Of a stretch of 7,612 nt of DNA, positions 1 through 7,022 are shown piece after piece. Location: NCBI GenBank assembly GCA_028290805.1, contig JAQGJA010000004.1, positions 1 through 7,612 on the forward strand, written 5' to 3'. Each line of letters starts with the position of its first letter. Position 1 is the stretch's first letter. The notes below the pieces were generated by a model. It saw only the letters and a list, made by a program, of their open reading frames with translations. It ran no database searches and was not told the origin of the DNA. Made by a program: the position numbers and the translations under genes. Source of the stretch: Alphaproteobacteria bacterium. Its GTDB lineage: Bacteria > Pseudomonadota > Alphaproteobacteria > Micavibrionales > SZUA-601.

Positions 1-456
1 ATCGATTACATCAAGCGCCTGGTCGGATTGCCTGGCGATACGATCCAGATGAAGGCAGGGCGGCTTTATATCAATCATAATATGGTGAACCGGATTTTCT
101 TAGGCGAATATGAAGCCTTTTCCGTGCCAGATAACAAGAATGTCACCTATAAACGCTATCGCGAGGAACTGCCCGGCGGGCACGACCATGACATCATCGA
201 GGAATCCGATAAAGGGCCCTTGGACAGCACCGATATTTACCATGTGCCCGCCGATCATTATTTCATGATGGGCGATAACCGCGACGGCTCGCAAGATAGC
301 CGCGTCATGGAGGAAGTCGGCTTCGTTCCGACGGAGAATTTGGTAGGCCGTGCCGAGAATATCTTTTTCTCGCTGGATGAAAAAGCCCAGATTTGGGAGG
401 TGTGGAAATGGCCGGAATTTGCCCGGTTCAAGCGGTTCCTGAAAAAAATCGTCTGA
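1..456 (+). CDS. lepB: Signal peptidase I, C-terminal part (5' end outside window)
   Basis: Membrane-bound leader peptidase that removes Sec and Tat signal peptides on the periplasmic side of the inner membrane, using a Ser/Lys dyad. The frame is open at base 1, and 151 residues are visible. The first visible residues, IDYIKRLVGLPGDTI, are the family's box D, with the catalytic lysine as the fifth visible residue (nt 13-15). Box E, GDNRDGSQDSR, lies at nt 271-303. The catalytic serine and the N-terminal membrane anchor must lie upstream of the window. The C-terminal stretch VGRAENIFFSLDE followed by WEVWKWPE resembles alphaproteobacterial enzymes. The TGA stop overlaps the rnc start codon (TGATG), so the two genes are almost certainly in one transcript. 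The identification is secure; the missing N-terminus is a window effect, not a truncation. Confidence 0.96.
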   Translation: MDYIKRLVGLPGDTIQMKAGRLYINHNMVNRIFLGEYEAFSVPDNKNVTYKRYREELPGGHDHDIIEESDKGPLDSTDIYHVPADHYFMMGDNRDGSQDSRVMEEVGFVPTENLVGRAENIFFSLDEKAQIWEVWKWPEFARFKRFLKKIV

Positions 457-1100
457 TGAGCCCCCTGGAAGAAAAACTGGGTCACGAATTTGCCGACAAG
501 GAATTGCTGAAACGCGCCTTGACCCATAGCAGCGCAGGGCCTGCCTCGTATGAGCGGCTGGAATTCCTGGGCGACCGGATCCTGAGCTTTGTGATCGCCG
601 ATATGCTGTTCACTGCCTTTAAGAATGAAGAAGAGGGTGCTTTGGCCAAACGCCACAGCACGCTGGTCAAACAAGGTGCTTTGGAAAAGGTTGCCTGTGC
701 GCTGTGCGTTTCCGATCATATGCACTACGCCAACCAGAAACCGACGAAATCCATGATGGCCGATGTGGTCGAAGCATTGATTGCTGCCCTTTACCTGGAT
801 GGCGGGTTTGCGGTGGCGGAGAAATTCATCCGTTCTCATTGGGAAGAGCTGATCCGCGTGGCCGATCTGCCACCTGAGGATGCCAAAAGCGCTTTACAGG
901 AATGGGCCCAGGCGCGAGGCTTGCCATTGCCGGTGTATAAAGTGCTGGAACGCAGCGGACCCGATCATGACCCGATATTTGTGATTGAGGCCAAAGTAAG
1001 CGATTACCCTTCCCAGCAGGCACAAAGCAAATCAAAACAAGCAGCCCAGAAACTGGCCGCGCGCAGCCTGATCGATTATTTAAGGACCACGCATGGATAA
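456..1100 (+). CDS. rnc: Ribonuclease III
   Basis: Double-strand-specific endoribonuclease that processes rRNA precursors and some mRNAs in the cytoplasm. It is 214 residues long, slightly short for the family (about 220-230). The N-terminal RIIID domain (about 1-130) carries the signature ERLEFLGDRIL, with acidic residues E33, E36 and D40. The second metal-binding pair, D103 and E106, lies in MMADVVEALIAALYLDGG. Arginine after FLGD is common in alphaproteobacterial RNase III. A C-terminal dsRNA-binding domain (about 141-212) begins at DAKSALQEWAQ and ends with the AQSKSKQAAQKLAA helix. I chose the ATG at 456 because it gives the expected N-terminus (MSPLEEKLGHEF) and overlaps the lepB stop. 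The in-frame start 63 nt upstream would add an unconserved stretch buried in lepB. No clear Shine-Dalgarno is present, consistent with translational coupling. The 3' end overlaps era by 8 nt. Confidence 0.97.
   Translation: MSPLEEKLGHEFADKELLKRALTHSSAGPASYERLEFLGDRILSFVIADMLFTAFKNEEEGALAKRHSTLVKQGALEKVACALCVSDHMHYANQKPTKSMMADVVEALIAALYLDGGFAVAEKFIRSHWEELIRVADLPPEDAKSALQEWAQARGLPLPVYKVLERSGPDHDPIFVIEAKVSDYPSQQAQSKSKQAAQKLAARSLIDYLRTTHG
1082..1086 (+). promoter_or_regulatory. Ribosome binding site for era, inside rnc
   Basis: AAGGA ends six bases before the ATG at 1093 and lies within the last codons of rnc. It supports ATG 1093 as the era start and fits coupled translation of rnc and era. Confidence 0.7.
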
Positions 1101-2004
1101 GAACGACACGCCTCAACGCTGCGGCTTTATTGCCTTGATCGGCGCGCCTAATGCGGGCAAATCGACGCTGATCAATCAACTGGTCGGGGCAAAGGTCGCC
1201 ATTGTTTCGCCAAAGGTGCAAACAACGCGCACGCGGGTGACCGGCATTGCGATGCATGAAAATTCCCAGATTATTTTTATCGATACGCCAGGGATTTTCG
1301 CCCCGGAAAAACGCCTGGACCGTTCGATGGTGCATGCGGCCTGGGAAGGCGTGAAAGACGCCGATGCGGTCGCCATTCTTGTCGATGTGTCGCGCAAGAA
1401 TCCGCTGGGCGATACGCAGCGGATTTTGGACGGGCTGAAGGGGAATACCAAACCGGTAGCGCTTGTTTTGAACAAGATCGACCTTATTCCAAAAGACCGC
1501 CTAATCGTGCTGGCGCATGAATTCAACGAGGCATTTCCTTTTGAAAAAATCTTCATGATCGCCGCCCTGAATAATGACGGTGTGCCGGATCTGATGCAGT
1601 ATTTTATCGAGAAAATTCCGGAAGGCGTTTTTCTTTACCCCGAAGACGAGATCACCACTTTGCCGATGCGCCTTTTGGCGGCCGAGATCACGCGGGAAAA
1701 GATTTTCCTGCAATTGCACAAGGAACTGCCTTATTCCTGCACGGTCGAGACGGAAACATTCGACGAAAGCAACCCGGAAAAATGGCTGATCGAACAGACC
1801 ATCTATGTACAGCGCGAAAGCCAGCGCGCCATCGTCCTGGGCCATAAAGGCGCGCGGATCAAAGCCATCGGCACCGCCGCGCGCAAAGACATGCGCGACC
1901 AGTTCGAAGTCCCCGTCCACCTCCAGCTTTTCGTCAAAGTCCGCGATGCCTGGCTGGAAGACCCTGAGCGTTATCGCGCGATGGGCCTGGAGTATAAGGT
2001 CTAA
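1093..2004 (+). CDS. era: GTPase Era, 16S rRNA-binding 30S assembly factor
   Basis: Era is a GTPase that binds the 3' end of 16S rRNA and acts in 30S subunit maturation. The 303-residue length is normal. The GTPase domain comes first: G1 GAPNAGKS at 17-24, G2 around T44-T45-R46, G3 DTPG at 64-67 and G4 NKID at 127-130. The G5 loop reads IAALNNDGV near 156-164, with alanine where most family members have serine (SAL). The C-terminal KH domain (about 200-290) has the nucleic-acid-binding GxxG loop as GHKG, followed by ARIKAIGTAARKDM, and ends near FVKVRDAW. The start is supported by AAGGA inside rnc. It overlaps rnc by 8 nt and is followed 16 nt later by serC. In many Proteobacteria recO follows era; here it does not. 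Confidence 0.97.
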   Translation: MDKNDTPQRCGFIALIGAPNAGKSTLINQLVGAKVAIVSPKVQTTRTRVTGIAMHENSQIIFIDTPGIFAPEKRLDRSMVHAAWEGVKDADAVAILVDVSRKNPLGDTQRILDGLKGNTKPVALVLNKIDLIPKDRLIVLAHEFNEAFPFEKIFMIAALNNDGVPDLMQYFIEKIPEGVFLYPEDEITTLPMRLLAAEITREKIFLQLHKELPYSCTVETETFDESNPEKWLIEQTIYVQRESQRAIVLGHKGARIKAIGTAARKDMRDQFEVPVHLQLFVKVRDAWLEDPERYRAMGLEYKV

Positions 2005-2009
2005 TAAAA

Positions 2010-2015
2010 AGAGGA
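2010..2015 (+). promoter_or_regulatory. Ribosome binding site for serC
   Basis: AGAGGA lies five bases before the ATG at 2021, in the 16-nt era/serC gap. It fixes the serC start and excludes the longer in-frame extension that runs back into era. Confidence 0.75.
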
Positions 2016-2020
2016 AAACA

Positions 2021-3184
2021 ATGGCCACTAAACCCCTCATGCTTCCCAAAAACGCCAGTTTCAGCTCCGGCCCCTGCGCCAAGCGTCCGGGCTGGGCCTT
2101 TGGCAATCTGGACACGGAACTTTTGGGGCGATCGCATCGTTCGGGCCCGGCCAAAAAGAAGCTGAAAGAGCTGGTCGATCTTACCCATCGTTTGCTGGGC
2201 ATTCCGGCCGATTATAAAATCGGCATCACCCCAGCATCCGATACGGGCGCGGTGGAGCTGGCGATGTGGAATTTACTGGGCGCGCCGGGCATTGGCGTCG
2301 ATGTTTTCGCCTGGGAGCAATTCAGCTGGCTGTGGCTGAACGATATCATGACCGAATTGCGTCTGCCCGATGCCCGCGCCTTTGAAGCGCCTTATGGCGA
2401 ATTGCCTGATTTAAATATGATGCAGCCGAACCGGGATGCGGTTTTTGCCTGGAACGGCACGACCAGCGGCGCGCGCATTCCCGACGGCGATGCCATTCCG
2501 GCGGGCGACAAAGGGTTGCGGATCTGCGATGCGACCTCGGGGGTGTTTGCTTATGATATTCTGTGGGAAAAACTGGATGTCGTGACCTGGTCCTGGCAGA
2601 AAAGCATGGGCGGCGAGGCCCAGCACGGCATGATCGTGATGAGCCCAAAAGCCTTGCAGCGCCTGCAGGAATACCGCCCCAGCTGGCCGATGCCGAAAAT
2701 TTTTCAATTGCGCGACGAGAATGGGATCAACTGGCCGTTTTTTGACGGGGTTACGATCAACACGCCATCCATGATGTGCGTGGCCGATGCGCTCGACTCC
2801 TTGCGCTGGATGGAAAGCATCGGCGGTCTGGACGAAGTCCATGCGCGAATCAATCGCAATGCTGGGGCGGTCGAGGATTGGCTGTCCCAGCATAAATCCT
2901 GGATCGATTATCTGCCGCATGATCCGGCGATCCGTTCCAAAACCTCGATCTGCCTGCAATTCGTGGATACTGCCTTTACCGGCCTTCCGGCCGAACAGCA
3001 GCAGAAAAAAGTCGACAAGATCGTTTCTATGCTGGAACAGGAAAAAGCCGCCTATGACATTAAATCGTATAAGACCGCGCCTTTAGGCCTGCGCATCTGG
3101 TGCGGCGGCACGGTTGATACCGATAATATCCAGGCGATGCTGCCTTGGATCGAATGGGCTTATAATGAAGTGATGCAGGGTTAA
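2021..3184 (+). CDS. serC: Phosphoserine aminotransferase (alphaproteobacterial/Methanosarcina-type)
   Basis: PLP-dependent enzyme that converts 3-phosphohydroxypyruvate and glutamate to phosphoserine and 2-oxoglutarate, the second step of serine biosynthesis; related enzymes also serve pyridoxal phosphate synthesis. The protein has 387 residues, the size of the longer subfamily found in alphaproteobacteria and Methanosarcina. Visible landmarks are the N-terminal NASFSSGPCAKRPGW (11-25), LLGRSHRS (34-41), the TPASDTGAVELAMWNLLG cofactor-domain segment (70-87), WNGTTSG (144-150), CDATSGVF (169-176) and the PLP-lysine segment TWSWQKSMGGEAQHG with K194 as the Schiff-base lysine. GLRIWCGGTV near the C-terminus is the substrate-domain motif. 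The ATG at 2021 has a good ribosome binding site. serC is often next to serA (phosphoglycerate dehydrogenase) in alphaproteobacteria; no serA is seen within this window, and the gene instead sits behind era in the same direction. Confidence 0.95.
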   Translation: MATKPLMLPKNASFSSGPCAKRPGWAFGNLDTELLGRSHRSGPAKKKLKELVDLTHRLLGIPADYKIGITPASDTGAVELAMWNLLGAPGIGVDVFAWEQFSWLWLNDIMTELRLPDARAFEAPYGELPDLNMMQPNRDAVFAWNGTTSGARIPDGDAIPAGDKGLRICDATSGVFAYDILWEKLDVVTWSWQKSMGGEAQHGMIVMSPKALQRLQEYRPSWPMPKIFQLRDENGINWPFFDGVTINTPSMMCVADALDSLRWMESIGGLDEVHARINRNAGAVEDWLSQHKSWIDYLPHDPAIRSKTSICLQFVDTAFTGLPAEQQQKKVDKIVSMLEQEKAAYDIKSYKTAPLGLRIWCGGTVDTDNIQAMLPWIEWAYNEVMQG

Positions 3185-3241
3185 GGCTGACCGCTCCAAC
3201 CCCGAATTAACCGTTTATTTCCTGCCTGTACCTTAATAATA

Positions 3242-3254
3242 AGGAAGAAAAGGA
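3242..3254 (+). promoter_or_regulatory. Two overlapping candidate ribosome binding sites for the pseudokinase gene
   Basis: AGGA at 3242-3245 is nine bases before ATG 3255, and AAGGA at 3250-3254 is nine bases before the in-frame ATG 3264. Either start, or both, could be used; the difference is three residues (MNP). Confidence 0.5.
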
Positions 3255-5330
3255 ATGAACCCGATGGTCAATCCCACCGTTGCCACGCCTGAGACGGCTG
3301 ATGCCTTGCATCGGCGGAAAAGCACGGCTGCGGAAAACAAGGTCGTAATCGGGCGTTTCGAGATAAACCCGACACGGCCGCTTAACGTCTTTGAGCATTT
3401 ATATGCAGAAGCCTTTGAATGCATCAACTTGGATACCGGGCTCAACGACCATGTCGCCATTGTGGTCAAGGAACGCTATCCCTCGCGCAAGGATGTGATT
3501 GCCGTCGGGTTGGGCAACGAAATTGCAGGGCTGATGATCCTGCGCGCGGCTAATGTCGTTTTGTGGGCCCAGGACCAGAAACAGCGTTACGTCCTGATCT
3601 ATCGCAAGCCCGCCGGCACGCCGCTGTTGCAGCGTTTCGTCCAGCGCCGCGAGGCTTTGTCCGAAGATGTGATCCGCCGCGATATCATCCGCCCTGTATT
3701 TACGGCCTTGCGTGCCATGTCCGATCGCGGATTGTTCCATGGCAATATCCGCCCCGACAATATTTTCCTGGCCGACAAGGAAAACACCGAAGTCATCCTG
3801 GGCGAATGCGCCTCGGCGGCTCCCGGCATCAACCAGCCTGTCTTTTATGAAACGATCGAGCGCGGCATGGCCGATCCCGGGGGGCGGGGCCTTGGGCTGA
3901 CTTCGGATGATATTTATGCTTTTGGGGTTACAGTTGCCGTGCTGGTGCGCGGATCAAACCCGATGGAAGGGCATACGGGACCTGATATCATCGAAGAAAA
4001 AATCAACCGCAGCAGCTATGCCGTGTTGACGGATGGCCTGCGCCTGTCGCCCGGATTGTCGGAATTTTTGCGCGGCACCTTGAATGATGAAGCCATGCAG
4101 CGCTGGACGATTAACCAGCTGGCCACCTGGCTGGACGGCAACCGGATTTCGCCAAAGCAATCTTCGGTTCCTTTGAAAGCCCAGCGCATGCTGGAATTCA
4201 ATGGCAAGAAATATATACGCTGCCGCCTTTTGGCCATGGATCTGCACGGCAATGTGCCCGAAGCCGTATCAATGATCCAGTCCGGCATGTTGTCGAAATG
4301 GATCAAGCGTTCCTTGGGCGACCAGACCATGGCCGACCAGGTATCGGCGGCCGTCAGCCGCGCCGGTTCAGCCGGAATGGGTCCCGGCTTTGAGGACCGT
4401 TTATTGTGTTTTGTCAGCATGGCTTTGGACCCGCCGGCGCCGATACGCTATAAAAATTTAAAGACAATGCCTGGCGGGATCGGCTATCTTTTGGGTTTTA
4501 CCATGATGACGGGCCAGTCCTTCCAGGAATTTGGTGAAATCCTGCGCGAGCGTTTTGTTTCCGTCTGGATGTCGCACCAGGATTTCATACCGCCTTCCCA
4601 AAGCAGCATATCGCACCAGTTCGACGTTATGGCCAAAACCGTCAGCCGCCGCGGCCTTACCAATGGCATGGAGCGCTGTTTATACGAGCTTGCGCCCGAT
4701 ATGCCCTGCCTCAGCGACCTGTTAAGGGAATGTTATGTGCCTGATTGCGAATTCCTGCTTTATGCGCTGGACAGTATCGCCGAAAAGCACAAAGGCGAAA
4801 AGCCGCTGGACCGGCATATTGCTTCGTTCATCACGGTGCACGACATGCATGACAATGCCGGTTTTTTAAACCTGTTGGAAGGCAGCAGTGAGGGCACAAG
4901 GCGCAGCCTGGCGTTATTGACGTTGTACCAGCAATTGCAAAAACATTACGGGATTCAAAAGCTGGAAAATCTCTGCCAGTGGTTGAGCAGCGAGGCGGAA
5001 ATCATCGCGCAGCGCTTCAAGAATCTTGCCCTGAAAAAGGAAATTGTGAAGAACATTCCCAAAGAAGCGAAAACCGGCAGCCTGACGCGGCTGCTGCTTT
5101 TGGTGGATAATCCGCAGAAAGTGAAAAAAGACGAACAGGTTTTCGTCCAGGCCGGTCAAAGGCATTATGCCTTTGGCCGCGAGCGCGAAAAGATCCGCTA
5201 TGAATTAGAGACGAATAAGAATTTCGGCTTTGAAACGGGGCACCAATATGCGTTGATCCTTTCGATTGTTATCTCCGTAGTGATCATCGTCTGCACCTTT
5301 GTTTTCAATTATTCCAGATCGGGCATGTGA
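3255..5330 (+). CDS. Tail-anchored predicted pseudokinase (degenerate Ser/Thr protein kinase fold)
   Basis: A 691-residue protein of unknown function. Residues about 45-295 resemble a eukaryotic-type Ser/Thr kinase domain. There is a beta3-like strand HVAIVVKE (possible Lys 72), a possible alphaC glutamate E89, a hinge-like VLIYRKPAGTPLLQRF, the catalytic-loop equivalent HGNIRPDN (162-169) and an alphaF-like DDIYAFG (218-224). Key positions are changed: the HRD aspartate is asparagine (N164), the DFG triad aligns with ECA (184-186), and no glycine-rich loop is seen. It is therefore probably catalytically dead, perhaps a binding or scaffold module. Residues about 300-660 are mostly helical-looking and match nothing I recognise. 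A single hydrophobic helix (about 665-685) lies at the extreme C-terminus with a short NYSRSGM tail and no N-terminal signal peptide, so the bulk should be cytoplasmic. The gene follows serC by 70 nt and is 1 nt from the next membrane-protein gene. The kinase-fold call is mine from motifs; the reading frame is intact throughout. Confidence 0.75.
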   Translation: MNPMVNPTVATPETADALHRRKSTAAENKVVIGRFEINPTRPLNVFEHLYAEAFECINLDTGLNDHVAIVVKERYPSRKDVIAVGLGNEIAGLMILRAANVVLWAQDQKQRYVLIYRKPAGTPLLQRFVQRREALSEDVIRRDIIRPVFTALRAMSDRGLFHGNIRPDNIFLADKENTEVILGECASAAPGINQPVFYETIERGMADPGGRGLGLTSDDIYAFGVTVAVLVRGSNPMEGHTGPDIIEEKINRSSYAVLTDGLRLSPGLSEFLRGTLNDEAMQRWTINQLATWLDGNRISPKQSSVPLKAQRMLEFNGKKYIRCRLLAMDLHGNVPEAVSMIQSGMLSKWIKRSLGDQTMADQVSAAVSRAGSAGMGPGFEDRLLCFVSMALDPPAPIRYKNLKTMPGGIGYLLGFTMMTGQSFQEFGEILRERFVSVWMSHQDFIPPSQSSISHQFDVMAKTVSRRGLTNGMERCLYELAPDMPCLSDLLRECYVPDCEFLLYALDSIAEKHKGEKPLDRHIASFITVHDMHDNAGFLNLLEGSSEGTRRSLALLTLYQQLQKHYGIQKLENLCQWLSSEAEIIAQRFKNLALKKEIVKNIPKEAKTGSLTRLLLLVDNPQKVKKDEQVFVQAGQRHYAFGREREKIRYELETNKNFGFETGHQYALILSIVISVVIIVCTFVFNYSRSGM

Positions 5331-5331
5331 G

Positions 5332-5865
5332 ATGGCAAAAGAAATCAAAATTAGTAAAGCAGGCGCACCGAAACCGAAAAAATCCAACCGCATGGGCAGC
5401 GTGGTCCTGGCCCTTATCTTTGCCCTGATGGCGGTCAAGCTTTTGCCGACCACGCTTGTGATCATGATAGGGCTTATCCCGACGGCAGCGGCTTATATCG
5501 CCGATACGTCGAAAGCCCGCGACCTGGGCGCGACCGTTCTGGCGATGAATGTCGCGGGCATGTTCCCGGCTTTGCTGAAATTATGGCACGGGCCGCATAC
5601 ATCGCCCCGCGCCTTGGAAATTATGACCCAGCCTTTGATGCTGCTCATGGTACTTATTCCGGCAGGGTTCGGCTGGCTGCTGTTTTATTTCGTGCCCTAT
5701 CTGATAAGCGGGCTGATGCGGCGCAAGGCCGAGGCGCGCATTAAAAGCCTGGAGGAATACCAGGAAGAACTGGTGACCAAATGGGGCAGCGAGGTAACCT
5801 ATCTGGGTAATCCTGCGAACGCCGCAAAACCTGGCAAGAGCGATGAGGCTTTAGACGCGGCTTAA
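5332..5865 (+). CDS. Multi-pass inner-membrane protein of unknown function
   Basis: A 177-residue protein that I do not recognise. It has a basic N-terminus (KISKAGAPKPKKSNR) that should stay in the cytoplasm, then hydrophobic segments at about 22-38, 40-57, 66-84 and 102-128. This gives three or four membrane helices, depending on how the first pair is counted. A charged cytoplasmic-type tail follows, with RRKAEARIKSLEEYQEELVTK likely an amphipathic helix. The ATG at 5332 is 1 nt past the pseudokinase stop (ATGTGAGATG) and has no clear Shine-Dalgarno, which suggests re-initiation by ribosomes finishing the pseudokinase gene. An in-frame upstream start at 5299 would overlap the preceding gene and is less likely. 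The arrangement suggests that the two proteins act together at the membrane; this is inferred from coupling only. The 3' end overlaps rluD on the opposite strand by 15 nt. Confidence 0.8.
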   Translation: MAKEIKISKAGAPKPKKSNRMGSVVLALIFALMAVKLLPTTLVIMIGLIPTAAAYIADTSKARDLGATVLAMNVAGMFPALLKLWHGPHTSPRALEIMTQPLMLLMVLIPAGFGWLLFYFVPYLISGLMRRKAEARIKSLEEYQEELVTKWGSEVTYLGNPANAAKPGKSDEALDAA

Positions 5866-6825
5866 AACATCCAAAAGATTTTGCAGCGGTGCCGGCAATG
5901 GCGCGGTAAAATGCATTTCTTGGTTGGTAACTGGATGCGGGAAAATCAATTCATGCGCATGCAAGGCCTGGCCCGGTAGGGCGGCAATAGCGGCGATAAC
6001 TTCCGGGATCAGCATCTTGCGCCGGCGCTGATGCCGTCCGCCATAAAGCGGGTCGGCGACAACGGGACAATTGATTGAGGCCATGTGCACCCGGATCTGA
6101 TGCGTGCGCCCCGTTTCCAAACGGCATTCCACCAAGGAAAAATCCAGCCCGTATTGCTTCAGCGTGGTGTAATGCGTGGTTGCTTCCTTGCCATTCTGGG
6201 TGACCAGGGCCATGCGCTGGCGGTTTCTTGGGTCGCGCCCGATCATGCCTTCGATCGTGCCATCGCGCGGATTGGGAATGTGAAAAACAAGCGCGCGGTA
6301 AATGCGTTTCATCGTCCGCGCCTGCAGCGATTCCGCCAGCCTGACATGCACCGCATTGGTCTTTGCCACGACCAGAAGCCCGCTTGTGTCCTTGTCCAGA
6401 CGATGGACGATGCCCGGGCGTTCATGGCTGCCCATATCCGACAAGGCGCCATTGGTATGGCCGAGCAATAAATTGACCAGCGTGCCGTTATGCTGGCCTG
6501 CACCCGGATGGACAGTAAGACCGGTCGGTTTGTTAATGACCAAAAGATAATCATCTTCATAAACGATATCCAAAGCCTCTGTCCGCTCTTCGGCCTGGGG
6601 CGGGGCAAAGGGGAGGAGGATTGGTTTTTCCACAGTGACGCCAAAAGGGATTTTAGTCTTAAACGAGCCTTTCAGCACTTCGCCGGTTTTGGCGTCCTTG
6701 ACCAGGCCTTTTTTGACCCAGTCCTGGATCTGGGCGCGTGAGATGTCCGGAAATTTTTCCGACAAGGCGATGTCCAGGCGCTGGCCTGTCTGTTCGATCT
6801 CAAGATGGATTGTTTCTGTTTTCAT
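5851..6825 (-). CDS. rluD: RluD-family 23S rRNA pseudouridine synthase
   Basis: RluA/RluD-family enzyme that isomerises uridine to pseudouridine; RluD proper modifies helix 69 of 23S rRNA. The protein has 324 residues, a normal length. An N-terminal S4-like RNA-binding domain spans about 14-65 (QRLDIALSEKFPDISRAQIQ). The catalytic domain begins around DIVYEDDYLLVINKPTGL (86-103) and carries VHPG (105-108). The family signature GIVHRLDKDTSGLLVVAK has D144 as the catalytic aspartate. RLETGRTHQIRVHMA and DPLYGG lie further on. The start at 6825 gives a standard N-terminus, though no strong Shine-Dalgarno precedes it. The gene diverges from the small membrane ORF with only 19 nt between starts, so its promoter must lie inside that neighbour. 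It converges with the membrane-protein gene at its 3' end. Family membership is firm; RluD rather than RluA or RluC is the likely but less certain assignment. Confidence 0.92.
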   Translation of the reverse strand: MKTETIHLEIEQTGQRLDIALSEKFPDISRAQIQDWVKKGLVKDAKTGEVLKGSFKTKIPFGVTVEKPILLPFAPPQAEERTEALDIVYEDDYLLVINKPTGLTVHPGAGQHNGTLVNLLLGHTNGALSDMGSHERPGIVHRLDKDTSGLLVVAKTNAVHVRLAESLQARTMKRIYRALVFHIPNPRDGTIEGMIGRDPRNRQRMALVTQNGKEATTHYTTLKQYGLDFSLVECRLETGRTHQIRVHMASINCPVVADPLYGGRHQRRRKMLIPEVIAAIAALPGQALHAHELIFPHPVTNQEMHFTAPLPAPLQNLLDVLSRV

Positions 6826-6844
6826 GCTGGCCCATCATAAAGCC

Positions 6845-7015
6845 ATGGATGAAAACGGAAAGCCACAAAGGACAGGTTTCTGGACTGTGCAGATGATTGT
6901 GCTTGTCGGGGTCAATGTGCTGTTTTTAATGGTCATAGTCGTTTTGGCCCTGGCGGTGTTCACGATTTTATCGCCTGCGCTGGAGGCTTGGCTAACGCGC
7001 TACTTGCGGTTATGA
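6845..7015 (+). CDS. Putative small single-helix membrane protein
   Basis: A 56-residue reading frame. It has a polar, basic N-terminus (MDENGKPQRTGFW), one long hydrophobic helix at about residues 15-43 (including IVLVGVNVLFLMVIVVLAL) and a short tail ending in WLTRYLRL. I do not recognise the family. Evidence that it is real is modest: a coherent membrane-protein composition, a position filling the gap between rluD and the zinc-ribbon gene, and a 7-nt spacing to the latter. There is no clear ribosome binding site. An alternative in-frame ATG at 6824 would add MLAHHKA and overlap the rluD start codon on the other strand; 6845 is preferred because it avoids this. Confidence 0.5.
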   Translation: MDENGKPQRTGFWTVQMIVLVGVNVLFLMVIVVLALAVFTILSPALEAWLTRYLRL

Positions 7016-7022
7016 TGACGGC

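Noticed and set aside
258..839. Long minus-strand frame (193 codons) across lepB and rnc
   Set aside because: It lies antisense to two firmly identified genes, has no family resemblance and no coherent start context; a shadow of the coding strand's codon bias.
1805..2020. 72-codon upstream extension of serC into era
   Set aside because: The added residues are an out-of-frame reading of the era KH domain; ATG 2021 has a good ribosome binding site and the expected N-terminus.
1501..2202. Minus-strand frame of 233 codons across era and serC
   Set aside because: Antisense to strong era and serC homology, low-complexity composition and no recognisable motif.
2411..2959. Minus-strand frame of 182 codons inside serC
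   Set aside because: Fully antisense to a conserved PLP-enzyme gene, with no motif of its own.
3207..3239. Possible promoter in the serC/pseudokinase gap (TTAACC and TAATAA)
   Set aside because: The two elements are about 21 bases apart, too far for a normal sigma-70 promoter, and the AT-rich box sits almost on the ribosome binding site.
3185..3254. Intrinsic terminator after serC
   Set aside because: No GC-rich stem followed by a T run could be found in the 70-nt gap.
6085..6471. Plus-strand frame of 128 codons opposite rluD
   Set aside because: Antisense to the RluD catalytic domain; composition rich in His, Arg and Ala as expected for a shadow frame.
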